A stretch of DNA of 64,000 bases from NCBI RefSeq assembly GCF_036898095.1, contig NC_090746.1:112516607-112580606 (forward strand). Direction: 5' to 3'. The notes beneath the pieces are model-generated. The model was not told the origin of the DNA. It searched no databases and saw only the letters and a list, made by a program, of their open reading frames with translations. The stretch comes from Palaemon carinicauda (Eukaryota; Arthropoda; Malacostraca; Decapoda; Palaemonidae). Positions within the stretch are counted from its first letter, which is position 1. Each line of letters opens with the position of its first letter. Below are positions 54,104 to 63,906 of this stretch, one piece after another. The translations under genes were made by a program, and so were the position numbers.

Positions 54104-56147
54104 GATCGGCAATCCCCCCGTGTGTCCACCTGTGGGGGGATGCCTGAAAAGTTGCGTGCACAGGTGGCAGCAACTTGGGGCTGATTCTTGGACGGTCTCT
54201 GTGATCGGCCAAGGTTATCGCGTCCCATTCACGACATCTCCACCTCCCTTGACAGCGAATCCAGTGTTGCTGAACTCCTGTGCTATGGGATCGGCAAAGG
54301 GGTTAGCCCTTCGGGCAGAAGTCGAGACCATGCTCAAGAAAGATGCTCTCCAGGAGGTCGACGACGGCTCCCCAGGCTTCTTCAGTCGACTAAAGAAGGC
54401 GTCTGGAGGCAGGAGACCGGTCATCGATCTCTCGGCCCTGAACAAGTTTGTCAAACAAACTTCGTTCAGCATGGAGACAGCAGACACGGTCAGACTTGCA
54501 GTGAGACCGCAAGACTTCATGTGCACACTGGATCTGAAGGACACGTACTTCCAGATCCCAATCCATCCGTCTTCCAGGAAGTACTTGAGATTCAGCCTAG
54601 ACAGCAAGATCTACCAGTTCAAGGTGCTGTGTTTCGGTCTCTCCACAGCTCCTCAGGTGTTCACCAGAGTGTTCACACTGATTTCGTCTTGGGCGCACAG
54701 GAATGGCATACGTCTCCTCCGTTATCTGGACGACGGGCTGATTCTGGCAGACTCGGAGTCGACCCTTCTTCGACACCGGGACAGGCTTCTGGAGGTTTGC
54801 CGAGATCTGGGGATCATGGTAAATCTCGAGAAGTCCTCTCTGCTTCCGACGAAACGGCTGGTATATCTAGGCATGATATTAGACACCGATCTCCACAAAG
54901 CCTTTCCATCAGACGACAGGATAGCAAGGCTGAGGAGGGTCGCAGAACCTTTCTTCAGGCGGGAAGAGCTTCCGGCCCAATCATGGTTACGTTTTCTAGG
55001 TCACCTTTCCTCCTTGGCATGTCTAGTTCCAATCGGCCGCCTCAGGATAAGATCCCTGCAATGGCAGCTAAAGTCCCGGTGGAATCAAGGCTCCGATTCT
55101 CCGGACTTTCTGGTTCCTATAGGATCCATGGAACTGACAGACCTTCGGTGGTGGCTGAACGACGTAAACCTTCGAAAGGGAGGGGATCTTCTCGTCCTCC
55201 CCCCGGATTTGACTCTGTTTTCGGACGCGTCAAAAGAAGGGTGGGGGGCCCACATTCTGAACCAAAGGATCTCAGGCCTCTGGTCAGAATCAGAAAAGTA
55301 CCTCCACATCAACCTGCTAGAAATGAAGGCCGTTTTCCTGGCTCTTCAACAGTTCCAACGGACCCTGGCGGGCCACTCCATAGTGGTGATGAGAGACAAC
55401 ACCACGGTAGTGGCTTACATCAACAACCAGGGTGGTACCTTTTCTCAACAGCTATCCCATCTTGCAGTAGAGATTCTGAGGTGGTCCGAAGCCCACTCGG
55501 TCACACTTTCGGCTCGCTTCATTCCGGGCAAGAGGAATGTGCTCGCCGACAGTCTGAGCAGAGCGACGCAGATAGTGAGTACCGAGTGGTCTTTGGATCC
55601 TCAGATAGCCAACAAAGTCCTGACTTTGTGGGGTTACCCGACAGTAAATCTGTTCGCGACAGCCTTGAATTTCAAGCTGCCCCTGTACTGCTCTCCAGTC
55701 CCGGACCCCAAGGCTCTCTGGCAAGATGCTTTTCAGCAGAGGTGGGACAACATCGATGTTTACGCCTTCCCACCATTCTGTCTAATGAGGAGGGTCCTCA
55801 ACAAGACCAGACTATCAGTCAATCTCTCCATGACTCTTGTAGCTCCGCTGTGGCATCACGCAGAATGGTTCCCGGAGCTTCCGAGGGAACTCCCCCCACG
55901 ACACGAGCTACTCAGACAACCACACTGCAACATCTTCCACAAAGCCATAGCGTCGCTTCGGCTTCACGCCTGGAGACTATCCAGCGTCTCCTCACGGAGA
56001 GAGGGTTTTCGCAACAGGTTGCGGACAGGATGTCTCGCCACCTGCGCAAGTCCTCTATCGGAGTCTACCAGGCGAAGTGGAAAGTCTTCTGTGGTTGGTG
56101 TCGTGGGAGGGGTATCTCTCCGCTCGATGCCACTATTCCAGCAATAG
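54087..56147 (+). CDS. DIRS-3 reverse transcriptase/RNase H
   Basis: 686 codons in the +1 frame relative to Gag, overlapping the last 17 nt of Gag. The frame opens with GTG; the first in-frame ATG is at about codon 68, so expression from Gag by frameshift or by internal start is possible. RT: GGRRPVIDLSALNKFV, CTLDLKDTYFQIPIHPSS, CFGLSTAPQVFTRVF, LRYLDDGLILAD (about 54717-54752). RNase H: LFSDASKEGWGAHILNQ, NLLEMKAVFLALQQF, VVMRDNTTVVAYIN, NVLADSLSRA. A further domain (STEWSLDPQIANKVL ... VYAFPPFCLM) follows. Relative to DIRS-A, three residues (FLV) after FFSRL are deleted, so activity is doubtful. Confidence 0.85.
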   Translation: MAASTRIGNPPVCPPVGGCLKSCVHRWQQLGADSWTVSVIGQGYRVPFTTSPPPLTANPVLLNSCAMGSAKGLALRAEVETMLKKDALQEVDDGSPGFFSRLKKASGGRRPVIDLSALNKFVKQTSFSMETADTVRLAVRPQDFMCTLDLKDTYFQIPIHPSSRKYLRFSLDSKIYQFKVLCFGLSTAPQVFTRVFTLISSWAHRNGIRLLRYLDDGLILADSESTLLRHRDRLLEVCRDLGIMVNLEKSSLLPTKRLVYLGMILDTDLHKAFPSDDRIARLRRVAEPFFRREELPAQSWLRFLGHLSSLACLVPIGRLRIRSLQWQLKSRWNQGSDSPDFLVPIGSMELTDLRWWLNDVNLRKGGDLLVLPPDLTLFSDASKEGWGAHILNQRISGLWSESEKYLHINLLEMKAVFLALQQFQRTLAGHSIVVMRDNTTVVAYINNQGGTFSQQLSHLAVEILRWSEAHSVTLSARFIPGKRNVLADSLSRATQIVSTEWSLDPQIANKVLTLWGYPTVNLFATALNFKLPLYCSPVPDPKALWQDAFQQRWDNIDVYAFPPFCLMRRVLNKTRLSVNLSMTLVAPLWHHAEWFPELPRELPPRHELLRQPHCNIFHKAIASLRLHAWRLSSVSSRREGFRNRLRTGCLATCASPLSESTRRSGKSSVVGVVGGVSLRSMPLFQQ

Positions 56148-57016
56148 CGGAGTTCCTTATGTATTTACAGGAGGAAATGCACCTGTCAGTTCCGGCGGTG
56201 AAAGGCTATTGCTCAGCCTTAAGCCTGGCTTTTAGGCTGAAAGGAGTGGACATTTCCTCTTCGTTGGAACTTTCTCTACTCATACGCAGCTATGAGCTTA
56301 CCTGCCCTCAGTCAGAAGTAAGACCACCTCCTTGGAACGTGGTTCAGGTCCTCAGGGCTCTGAAGAGAGCCCCGTTTGAACCATTATGCCAGGCGTCTGA
56401 TCGCCACCTGTCTTGGAAGACGGCTTTCCTGCTCGCTTTGGCCTCGGCCAAGCGGGTCAGTGAACTTCATGGTCTTTCTTACGACGTCGCCCATTCAAGG
56501 GGATGGGGGGAGGTAACGTTCAGGTTCGTCCCTGAGTTTGTAGCCAAGACTCAGAACCCTGGGGTGTCAGACCCTAGGTTCGACTCCTTCGGGGTAACGA
56601 GTCTTCGTTCTGTAACAAGTGACCCAGACCATCTGTTACTTTGCCCAGTGAGGAGTTTGAGGCATTACTTGAAAAGAACAGCTGCAGTCCGTCCTCATGT
56701 GCAAGCGTTATTCGTAAGCACAGGAAGGATGAAGAGGAGGGTCATTAAGAACACCATCTCGGCCTGGATCCGGAAGGTTATTCAACACGCCTTGAATCCT
56801 GACCCTCCTCTGTCACGTCGCCCTAGAGCGCACGATGTCAGGGGCATCGCTACGTCCCTGGCTTTCAAGAGAAATTTCTCTGTGACGCAGGTCTTGCAAG
56901 CTGGGGTGTGGAAGCGCCAAACGACCTTCACAGCCCACTACCTGCAGGACGTGACCCACAGGAGCCTCGATACCTTCTCTATTGGCCCTGTGGTGGCTGC
57001 ACAACAGCTGGTCTAA
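54188..57016 (+). CDS. DIRS-3 tyrosine recombinase with long overlapping N-terminal frame
   Basis: Open in the Gag frame from just after the Gag TAG (54104) to TAA at 57014-57016. The first ~560 codons overlap RT/RNase H and resemble nothing known. The recombinase proper runs from about 55960: core-binding GVYQAKWKVFCGWCRGR, IAEFLMYLQEEMHLSVPAVK; catalytic arginine in SAKRVSELHGLSYD (about 56446), HDVRGIATSLAF (about 56830-56865) and nucleophile tyrosine in TAHYLQDV (about 56932-56955). All catalytic residues are present. It would integrate the circular cDNA. The true start is unknown. Confidence 0.8.
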   Translation: MDGLCDRPRLSRPIHDISTSLDSESSVAELLCYGIGKGVSPSGRSRDHAQERCSPGGRRRLPRLLQSTKEGVWRQETGHRSLGPEQVCQTNFVQHGDSRHGQTCSETARLHVHTGSEGHVLPDPNPSVFQEVLEIQPRQQDLPVQGAVFRSLHSSSGVHQSVHTDFVLGAQEWHTSPPLSGRRADSGRLGVDPSSTPGQASGGLPRSGDHGKSREVLSASDETAGISRHDIRHRSPQSLSIRRQDSKAEEGRRTFLQAGRASGPIMVTFSRSPFLLGMSSSNRPPQDKIPAMAAKVPVESRLRFSGLSGSYRIHGTDRPSVVAERRKPSKGRGSSRPPPGFDSVFGRVKRRVGGPHSEPKDLRPLVRIRKVPPHQPARNEGRFPGSSTVPTDPGGPLHSGDERQHHGSGLHQQPGWYLFSTAIPSCSRDSEVVRSPLGHTFGSLHSGQEECARRQSEQSDADSEYRVVFGSSDSQQSPDFVGLPDSKSVRDSLEFQAAPVLLSSPGPQGSLARCFSAEVGQHRCLRLPTILSNEEGPQQDQTISQSLHDSCSSAVASRRMVPGASEGTPPTTRATQTTTLQHLPQSHSVASASRLETIQRLLTERGFSQQVADRMSRHLRKSSIGVYQAKWKVFCGWCRGRGISPLDATIPAIAEFLMYLQEEMHLSVPAVKGYCSALSLAFRLKGVDISSSLELSLLIRSYELTCPQSEVRPPPWNVVQVLRALKRAPFEPLCQASDRHLSWKTAFLLALASAKRVSELHGLSYDVAHSRGWGEVTFRFVPEFVAKTQNPGVSDPRFDSFGVTSLRSVTSDPDHLLLCPVRSLRHYLKRTAAVRPHVQALFVSTGRMKRRVIKNTISAWIRKVIQHALNPDPPLSRRPRAHDVRGIATSLAFKRNFSVTQVLQAGVWKRQTTFTAHYLQDVTHRSLDTFSIGPVVAAQQLV

Positions 57017-57480
57017 CCTCAGGCTCCTTAATGGACAGATAGCAGAAGGTCGGGGGCATTGTTACCTGGTTTTAGTCTGCGTGATTGAAAAAGTATGTCT
57101 AGCCCTTACTTCTTTCTTCATTCTCCCCTCCCTTGGGGAAAGCAGCATCCTGGTCTCTGCATAGCTGACCTCAACCTCTGCAGGTAAACCATGCTCCATT
57201 GTGCTCCTAGTATACTGTTTGCGTCCCCCATACCCTGACGAGGTGGTATTGGGAACCTCCTACCCTAGATTTCTATCTATAGAATTCCAGGTCAACTTCC
57301 TAGGACGAGTCACAACTTCCTCCACACACAACTTATGTAGGCCGCACGTTCGTAGCAAGCAATGGAAAGTGCAAGGTACAGGGACCCCCTTTCTCGAGTG
57401 CTGCTCACTCGGATTTTGGGTCCCCGGGTAAAGCCAAAGCCAGTAAGGCTGGGGACTTTCCGCCCTTCCTAAGGGGTAAG

Positions 57481-57580
57481 TAAATAGCGTGGTTTGTATT
57501 TCGGTTATGGAACAAATGACAAATTCGGAGATAATTTGTATTTTTCCTAACCATAAAAACCTTAGCTATTTACACATATT
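57481..57580. repeat. DIRS-3 internal complementary region
   Basis: Reverse complement of the left end (57481-57516, one mismatch) joined to that of the right end (57517 onward). About ten bases (TCACCCTATG) present in the other copies are deleted just before it. Confidence 0.85.
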
Positions 57581-57621
57581 TGCCCGCCAGCCCTGTCCTC
57601 CAAGTCCAGTCCTACCTCTAA

Positions 57622-57823
57622 GTGAAGTGAAGCAACTCACCAGTGTGTGGGGGGGGGGAGGGGTAGCAAGCTACCCCTTCCCTACCCCCTGCTAACTAGC
57701 GGTAGTTAACCCTCGTTAAAATTCTAATGGCTCGTCATTTCAGCTACGCCGAAAGTAAACCCTATGTAAATAGCTAAGGTTTGTATGGTTAGGAAAAATA
57801 CAAATTATCTCCGAATTTGTCAT
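57622..57823. repeat. DIRS-3 right inverted terminal repeat
   Basis: Reverse complement of the left repeat at 49927-50113. Ends at GAATTTGTCAT; AT-rich unique intron sequence follows. Confidence 0.85.
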
Positions 57824-58621
57824 TTTTAAAACTTTGTTTTTACTCAATTTTATTGTGTACCTTTAAGCTCACGTAAGCAGTGGAAAGGGGAATGGCTATG
57901 ATTGTACCTAAAATTTATTCTCCAATAGAAAATCTCCCAAGTAAAAGATTTGCTCCTTTATAATACTTTCGGGCAACATTGGTAAATTATTTTTCTTTTT
58001 ATATTGAAAATAAATTCGACTTGAAAGAATACCAGATGAGCCCACTTTAGCTTTGTACCAAGTCTTGAATCACTTATAACATGCTGTATCTTGAAAACCA
58101 GTTGCAAAAGATGTGGAACAGCACTTGGCCCAATTACAGGTTATACACAGTCATCTTAATATTGTACATTATCACTGCTTGAGGAGAGGAGGATGAATGG
58201 TGTGATTTGACAATTTTTATTATTAAAGTCATTTAAAAGTGAATTGTTGTCTATAATTGTTAACAAACATACCTACAATATTTTGTTGGCCTCTTATAAG
58301 TGAACCCAGAAAAGGACGACGTACTGTACTCAAATTGGTTACTGTATAAGATTTCTTACCTTACAATAGTTTTAGTTTCTTTTCCATCTGAGTAAACTGC
58401 TTCAGTCACTTTACAAGGAAATTTAATGTAAGGAAATAAGTAACAAAAGAAATTATTCTGGTCTCAGTAAAGGACACTAAACTTATAATTTGAAAAGAAT
58501 TTGTATGATTTTAATATTGATAAAGATGTTTCATAAAATTTTGATGTGTATCACTTTTAAGTTATAATTAAAGCACAGTAAATATTGATAATCTTCACTA
58601 ATGACTTTATTTCATTTACAG

Positions 58622-58823
58622 CATCTTATCGAACGATCATTTTATGCCGTCACAGAAACATGCCTGGCTTTCACAGTTTTCCGGGATGATTTCTCTCCAA
58701 AGTTTGTGGCACTATTTACTGTGCTACTTTTCCTCAAAGCTTTCCATTGGCTTGCCGACTACAGGGTTGATTTCATGGAAAGATCCCCTGTCATAACATT
58801 CTTGTTCCATATCAGAGTTACTT
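58622..58823 (+). CDS. SYVN1: SYVN1/HRD1 coding exon 3
   Basis: Encodes residues 79-145 and the first base of codon 146. The sequence (HLIERSFYAVTETCLAFTVF, RDDFSPKFVALFTVLLFLKA, FHWLADYRVDFMERSP) is the most conserved part of the HRD1 membrane domain and aligns without gaps to animal orthologues (ERSWYAVTETCLAFTVFRDD type). It holds the third transmembrane segment, about residues 108-130. The acceptor is CATTTACAG and the donor CTT|GTAAGT. The exon ends in phase 1, which matches exon 4. Confidence 0.96.
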
Positions 58824-60940
58824 GTAAGTATAATGTATATTTTACTTTTTACATTATCTCAATATTTATTGAATGTTTTTGAGGTTGAAAGAACTTGGTT
58901 GGACCCTTGAAATAAATTTTTGATTTGCTTAGACAAGAATGAATATTGTGTACAGTTTAACAGGTAATTAATGGATAGAAAGAAAAGACTGGTTAAGTTT
59001 GACATGTGTAGATTGTGTAATATTATAGTTATATACAATATGTGTTTACTGTTAACCCAAGTGCACTCTCAATTCAGATTATGTAGGAGCTGAGAATTGC
59101 AAGGCAGAAGTAATACCAATGAAAATTGGGTTAATTATCATTAAAGTATTTAATGGTTATTAATTTATATGAACCTTCCTTGGCATTCATATTGGTTCCT
59201 TCTCGAAGGTGGTTAAATGCCAACATCTGTGAAATCTTAAAAGTATCCCATTTCTTTCACTATACTGTATAAAAATTACATTGCCCCAGTAATGGAGTAT
59301 TAAGATTTTAAGGCCCTGAGTGTGTTATTCATCTTGTCACCACGTTGCTTCCTTCTACTCATCATTTCAGTGTGAAATGTGTGGCTGTTCTACCCTCAAT
59401 TCCAGGTTGTTTTTTTTTATGTTTTGAGTTGTTACTTAGTTTTATTTTGAAAGGGAATCTCTTTTGCATTTGGTGTGGATTGTTCAGTTGGATTTATTGC
59501 TTTGGGATGAATATCCACATTCTCATAGTTTCACATTTTGAGGGAAACGGTGTGATTTAAACAATCTGTTATGAATCTTGTGACTCATGAGTCCATTACA
59601 GTATATGGAACAATGTGTTTAGCTTGTGTCTGACCCCTTGCACATGAGATTCCAAATATAGAAGAAAATCAAGGTAAGACTAAGCTAGTGAGTTACAGTG
59701 GGGATAGTAATTAAGCCACTCATGCTATTACTGAGCTTGGATTGGTGGTAGTGAGCTTCAGAAGTTGCTTACTAAATTTATTATGTTCGTGCAAGAAAAG
59801 GCTAATGTGCCTTAAGGTGAAGGCAGTGATTCTAACTTAATCTAACCTACCCCGTTGGAACAGTCACTAACTAGTATTCCATTGGTTTGGAGTTTAAACC
59901 CTGCTGAAGCCTTATTGTTCTTGTGAGGTAAGGGTGGTGGGGTTAGGTGAGCTCATAGGTCTATCTGCTGAGTTATCAGCAGCCAATGACTTGACTATAC
60001 CTGGACCTAGCTTAGGTGGGGAGGAGTTTAATTTGTTCTTAAAACAATTTTTCACACAAGAAATAAAGGAAATTCACTTGATGCTTTTTTATGTCCTTAA
60101 ATACACGTGCATTAATTTTTGTAAGTTTTATAATGGTAATTATTTTACATATTATATCCCCAACTTCAGAAATGAAATTAATGGCAAATATAAATGATTG
60201 ATAATTTAACTCTCATTTTACCTTTGAGGAGATTCATGGCTGGTGAGAGGGAAATGAAGCTCTTTCCACAAAACTGGTAAAATATTAGAGTTCTCTTCCT
60301 TGAATGAAGTTCACCATTGCTAACTGAATCACATTATGTGTGCTTTTTAGACACTTGGTCATTTCTTTATACTCCGACATTCAGTTTTGAAGAGGAACCT
60401 ATCTAGAGAGGACTGTGTTTGCCATTTCTTTATAATGCATTATCTGGGTGATATTTCTACAAGTTTTGCAAGGTTTCCCACAATTCTAGCATATCCATAA
60501 TATCATGTGAAGCAAGAAGTTTGTTACTCTGTATCACTCTCTTACTGCTTGTCATTAATCCAGATAAGAAATTCAACGTTATCAAGAACACATGCGTGTT
60601 GTTTCGTCAATTTCAGCACCCATATCGCAGCATCAATTGATTTGATATCTTGATTCCTACGTGAATGTAAACCCTCCTCCTTTAGTAGGGTAGTTTCGGG
60701 CAACAGCTGGTAACAGCCAGTGAAGAATTATCAGGGTTCTGGAAACTGGCGCCCAGTATCACTGAAGGTGTGAGTGCCAGACTGCTGCACCTCCTTCAGA
60801 TTCTGGCAGTTGTGTTGAACAGTCATGTTCCCAACACTCTCCAACCAGCCTTAGTAAAGATTTGCACAGTACTTTCTAATAGTCTCCTCTTTCTCAGTAC
60901 AGTACGTGTGAGTGAACCTGGTAATATGTAGACATATCCA

Positions 60941-63030
60941 GGATTGCTGGATCATCATGTGGAACCTTTATGAGAAAGGTTCAGGTTGATCCTTATTTTT
61001 GGTGACCGACATGCAGAGCGCACTTTGGATTCCAACTGTGATGTGTTCAGGTAGTGGTTGCCCTCCAAGTGGGTGAGATTTAAACATGGGAAGAAGTAGA
61101 AAGCCAAGCCTGATCGTTCTTCTTCGGCTTCATCAGCAAGATCCCGCCTTCTGATTACCAAATCTCACCTCTCCAAATCTTCAGTTAATTCTTTGGATGG
61201 CAAAGCAAAGAAGATCGGGACCTTTGTCCTCAATGGCATTCGTCCTAGGTGATAGACCCCTGCTTCCCCTAGAGAAGAAAGGAGGCTTACACTCCAGGGT
61301 GATTGCCGATCGCCAGGTTCGGATATCCCGGCCGTTAAGCTAGCACCGGCAGAAGCTTTTCATTAATCAGATGAGAAGCCCCATGTGGCACCATCAAAGC
61401 ACTCTGTTGTGTCATGGCCTTCTTCGCCACCCATGAGCATTGATTCCTATGACAAGGACTTTGTCTCTGAGGGTTCTGCTTACTCCTGTGAGAGAGAAGG
61501 AACCATGTTTTTATGTTACAGTCTTGTAGATCGTTCTGCTTTGACCAAATCAACGAAAAGCGCTCTTGTATCTCTCCTGAGAGATCTTGTCACAACTCTC
61601 CCGAAAGCGCCATTAACAAAGAAAACAGGAACCTCAGAGAAGCAAGGCTTCAGTCATGAGTGTGAGGCTTATGGGCTTACCAGACTGACCAGAGCACCGC
61701 ACTAACAATGTGCTACTCTCACTCATGATAGCGCGACCTTCAACCATGAGCATACAACTCTCAACCCAGACAGCGCAATGCTCAGTAGCGTGCGCTGTTC
61801 AATGAGGTCTGACTTCCACCAGATAGGCTGACATTTCCTCAAATAATTGTCTGTGCTGCAAGGAGGCATTCAGAAGATATGCCTCTTGAGGTCCTCATTG
61901 ATAGGAAAGCGTAGAAGCAAGCTGCTCGGTTGAGCGAATGTCCTGTCCATTTTCTTCCTTTCCCTAGAGTGGTGATTGATAACAGGAAGGAGGTGAAACT
62001 CAAACACTCGTCAGAGTTGCAGGTCGTTCCTATGAAAGTTGTGGACTTTCTGGTGTACCTGCGGGATGAGAAACTCCTCGGTGTCAGTGGTTAAATGCTA
62101 TCCCTTTGCCTTTAGCCAAGTCTTTAAACTAAGAGGAGTAGACCTCTCTTTCTTGTGAGACTTATCAACTTTAACTTAAAAGTTTTGAACAATCTTGTCC
62201 CCCTTGTGAACTCAGTCACTTGAAGAGCGCCATGAACAATGATCTCACTTTTAAGACAGTTCCCCTGTTAGCCTTAGCCTCATCCACAAGAGTGGGAGAA
62301 CTGCATATACTATAATATTTTGTGTCACATTCCCGTCGATGGAGTCAGATTTCGTTCTCATTTGATCCTGAATTTGTTGCAAAAGCACAAAACCCTTTGA
62401 TCAGTGACTCTAGGTTTGATTCCTTTTCAGTATCGTCACTAAAGGGAACGACCGATAATCCTGACAACCTTAGGCTGTACATTAAACAAACAAGATCATG
62501 TAGACCACACTTGCAGAATCTTCGTTAGCACAAGGAGGACAGGTTGTTATCCCCCTAACCCCATCATTAATGGTGGAGTACATGTAATCTAATTTTGATT
62601 GAGAGAAGTGCTTTCCCCCACCCCATCCTCCTGACAATGGTGAGGGACTGATAGTAATGTAAACCCAAGACTTTATTTTAGCCTTACATTTAAGACCATA
62701 TCCCTTGGGGATAACGGTTCCTCTATTGCCTTCTGTTTAGTGACAGAAAACTAGCCTTATCATCTGAATTTCAGGTCATAGAATGTGGATTGGATTCGAG
62801 ACACTTTCTTCTCCTAAGGTCCGAATATTTGACATTCTTGGATTTTAAACCTGCCAGTTTGGTTAAGGGACTTCCTCCCACCTAAGGATAAGTTTCCTAT
62901 TAAAGGACAAGTGTTTGTATCTGTAGGAACAATTTACAATCTTTTAAAGTAAATTGTATTCTTCATAACAATTTAAGCCTTAGTTCTTTGAGTTATACTT
63001 CCCGCCTCAACCACCCAGCAAGCCCGAGGA
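60941..63030 (+). mobile_element. Ancient, decayed DIRS relic
   Basis: Weak but ordered similarity to the DIRS elements. About 61020-61140 matches the gag stretch after the Cys module (AGTGGTTGCCCTCCAAGTGG, then GAAGAAGTAGAAAGCC, GATCGTTCTTCTTCGG). About 62030-62130 matches recombinase (DFLVYLRDE). 62322-62528 reads FDPEFVAKAQNPLISDSRFD, as in recombinase of DIRS-3 (FVPEFVAKTQNPGVSDPRFD). About 62930-63000 resembles the internal complementary region (CATAACAATTTAAGCCTTAG, TTCCCGCC). RT/RNase H is missing. It is much older than the other copies. Confidence 0.65.
62322..62528 (+). pseudogene. Fragment of a DIRS tyrosine recombinase
   Basis: 68 codons aligned to the part of the recombinase between the catalytic arginine and the HxxR box (SHSRRWSQISFSFDPEFVAK, QNPLISDSRFDSFSVSSLKG). 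A stop and loss of similarity follow. It belongs to the relic at 60941-63030. Confidence 0.7.
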
Positions 63031-63906
63031 GAGGGTCACACTGGCTACTCGGTGAGCTGATATTTGGCTGGGGCTTTCCCTGCTACTTGCCAGTAAATAC
63101 TTACACCTCTCTTTATATTTTAACAGCAGAATTTCCATCTTCTCTGAAATCATTCTCTTAAATGACTCGGGTTTCTGCAGTATAGTTGGTAAAGATACTT
63201 AATTTCTTAAAAGAAAATAAAATTATATTTTTGTGTTAAGTTTTGAGTTTTGGAACTAGTTAATAACTTGACATGAGGTATAGCTGTTTTTTTAGATGGG
63301 AAACATTAAAAAACAAATTTGTAAGAATTGGATAAATAGTATTTTATCTGTTGATCATTTACTTTTTAATTCAACAAACTTTCATTTAAATGATTTTTAT
63401 ATCAAAATGTTTATACAAAAAAAAATTATGGATGTCATAAATGTGGAATATGATTCAAGTCGAATGGGAGTGAAGAAAACTAAAGGAAACTTTGTGCCCT
63501 ATATTTTATGGCTGTTCTTCAATATTTTGCAAGAATAGTTGTATAGTAAATAATGAAGCTTACTACTTTTGTGTATATACTGTAGTTAGTTCATTTAGTC
63601 TGACCGAAAGATGCAGCATTATTACCATGTGTTGTAATCTTGTTTTTACTTGAAATTTTTTGTTATATAGTATTTTGTTTGGGTGCTACATCTCCTTCTA
63701 GCATAAACATGAGTGCTAGATAGCTGTATCACTTGTATGTATCCTGTTGCGATAAAGATTTTTTTAAGAAAACTAATTTTTGGGAACTTTTCAAATTGCC
63801 AAGTCTTTATTAATTTATATTACATAGTATTAACTTATATTATTTAGTACTTTTTTTTTTTTTATTCAGCTATTGTAATAGTTCATCACATATTACCCTC
63901 TTTCAG

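Larger units (their letters stand above)
49927..57823 (+). mobile_element. DIRS-3: full-length, uninterrupted DIRS element
   Basis: 7.9 kb, from TTTGTTCCGTAACC to GAATTTGTCAT, with no target-site duplication. It has the left inverted repeat, Gag, RT/RNase H, recombinase, internal complementary region and right inverted repeat. It is the best reference copy in the window: RT/RNase H and recombinase frames are open, while Gag has lost its start and has nonsense and frameshift mutations. Sense to SYVN1. Confidence 0.92.
15150..58621 (+). other. SYVN1: SYVN1 intron 2 (43.5 kb)
   Basis: Starts with GTAATG and ends with CATTTACAG before exon 3. It consists of DIRS-2 with a nest of four LINEs (15430-46719), a 3.2-kb stretch of unclear origin (46720-49926), DIRS-3 (49927-57823) and about 0.8 kb of AT-rich unique sequence (57824-58621) in which I see no gene or repeat. 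Confidence 0.85.
58824..63906 (+). other. SYVN1: SYVN1 intron 3 (5.1 kb)
   Basis: Begins GTAAGT and ends with a pyrimidine-rich CCCTCTTTCAG. 58824-60940 is AT-rich with no gene or repeat that I recognise; the open frames there are short and without similarity. 60941-63030 is an old DIRS relic. 63031-63906 is AT-rich and empty. Confidence 0.85.

Noticed and set aside
58824..60200. ORFs in intron 3 (for example 59345-59560 and 59934-60197) as small genes
   Set aside because: AT-rich chance frames with no similarity or splice context.
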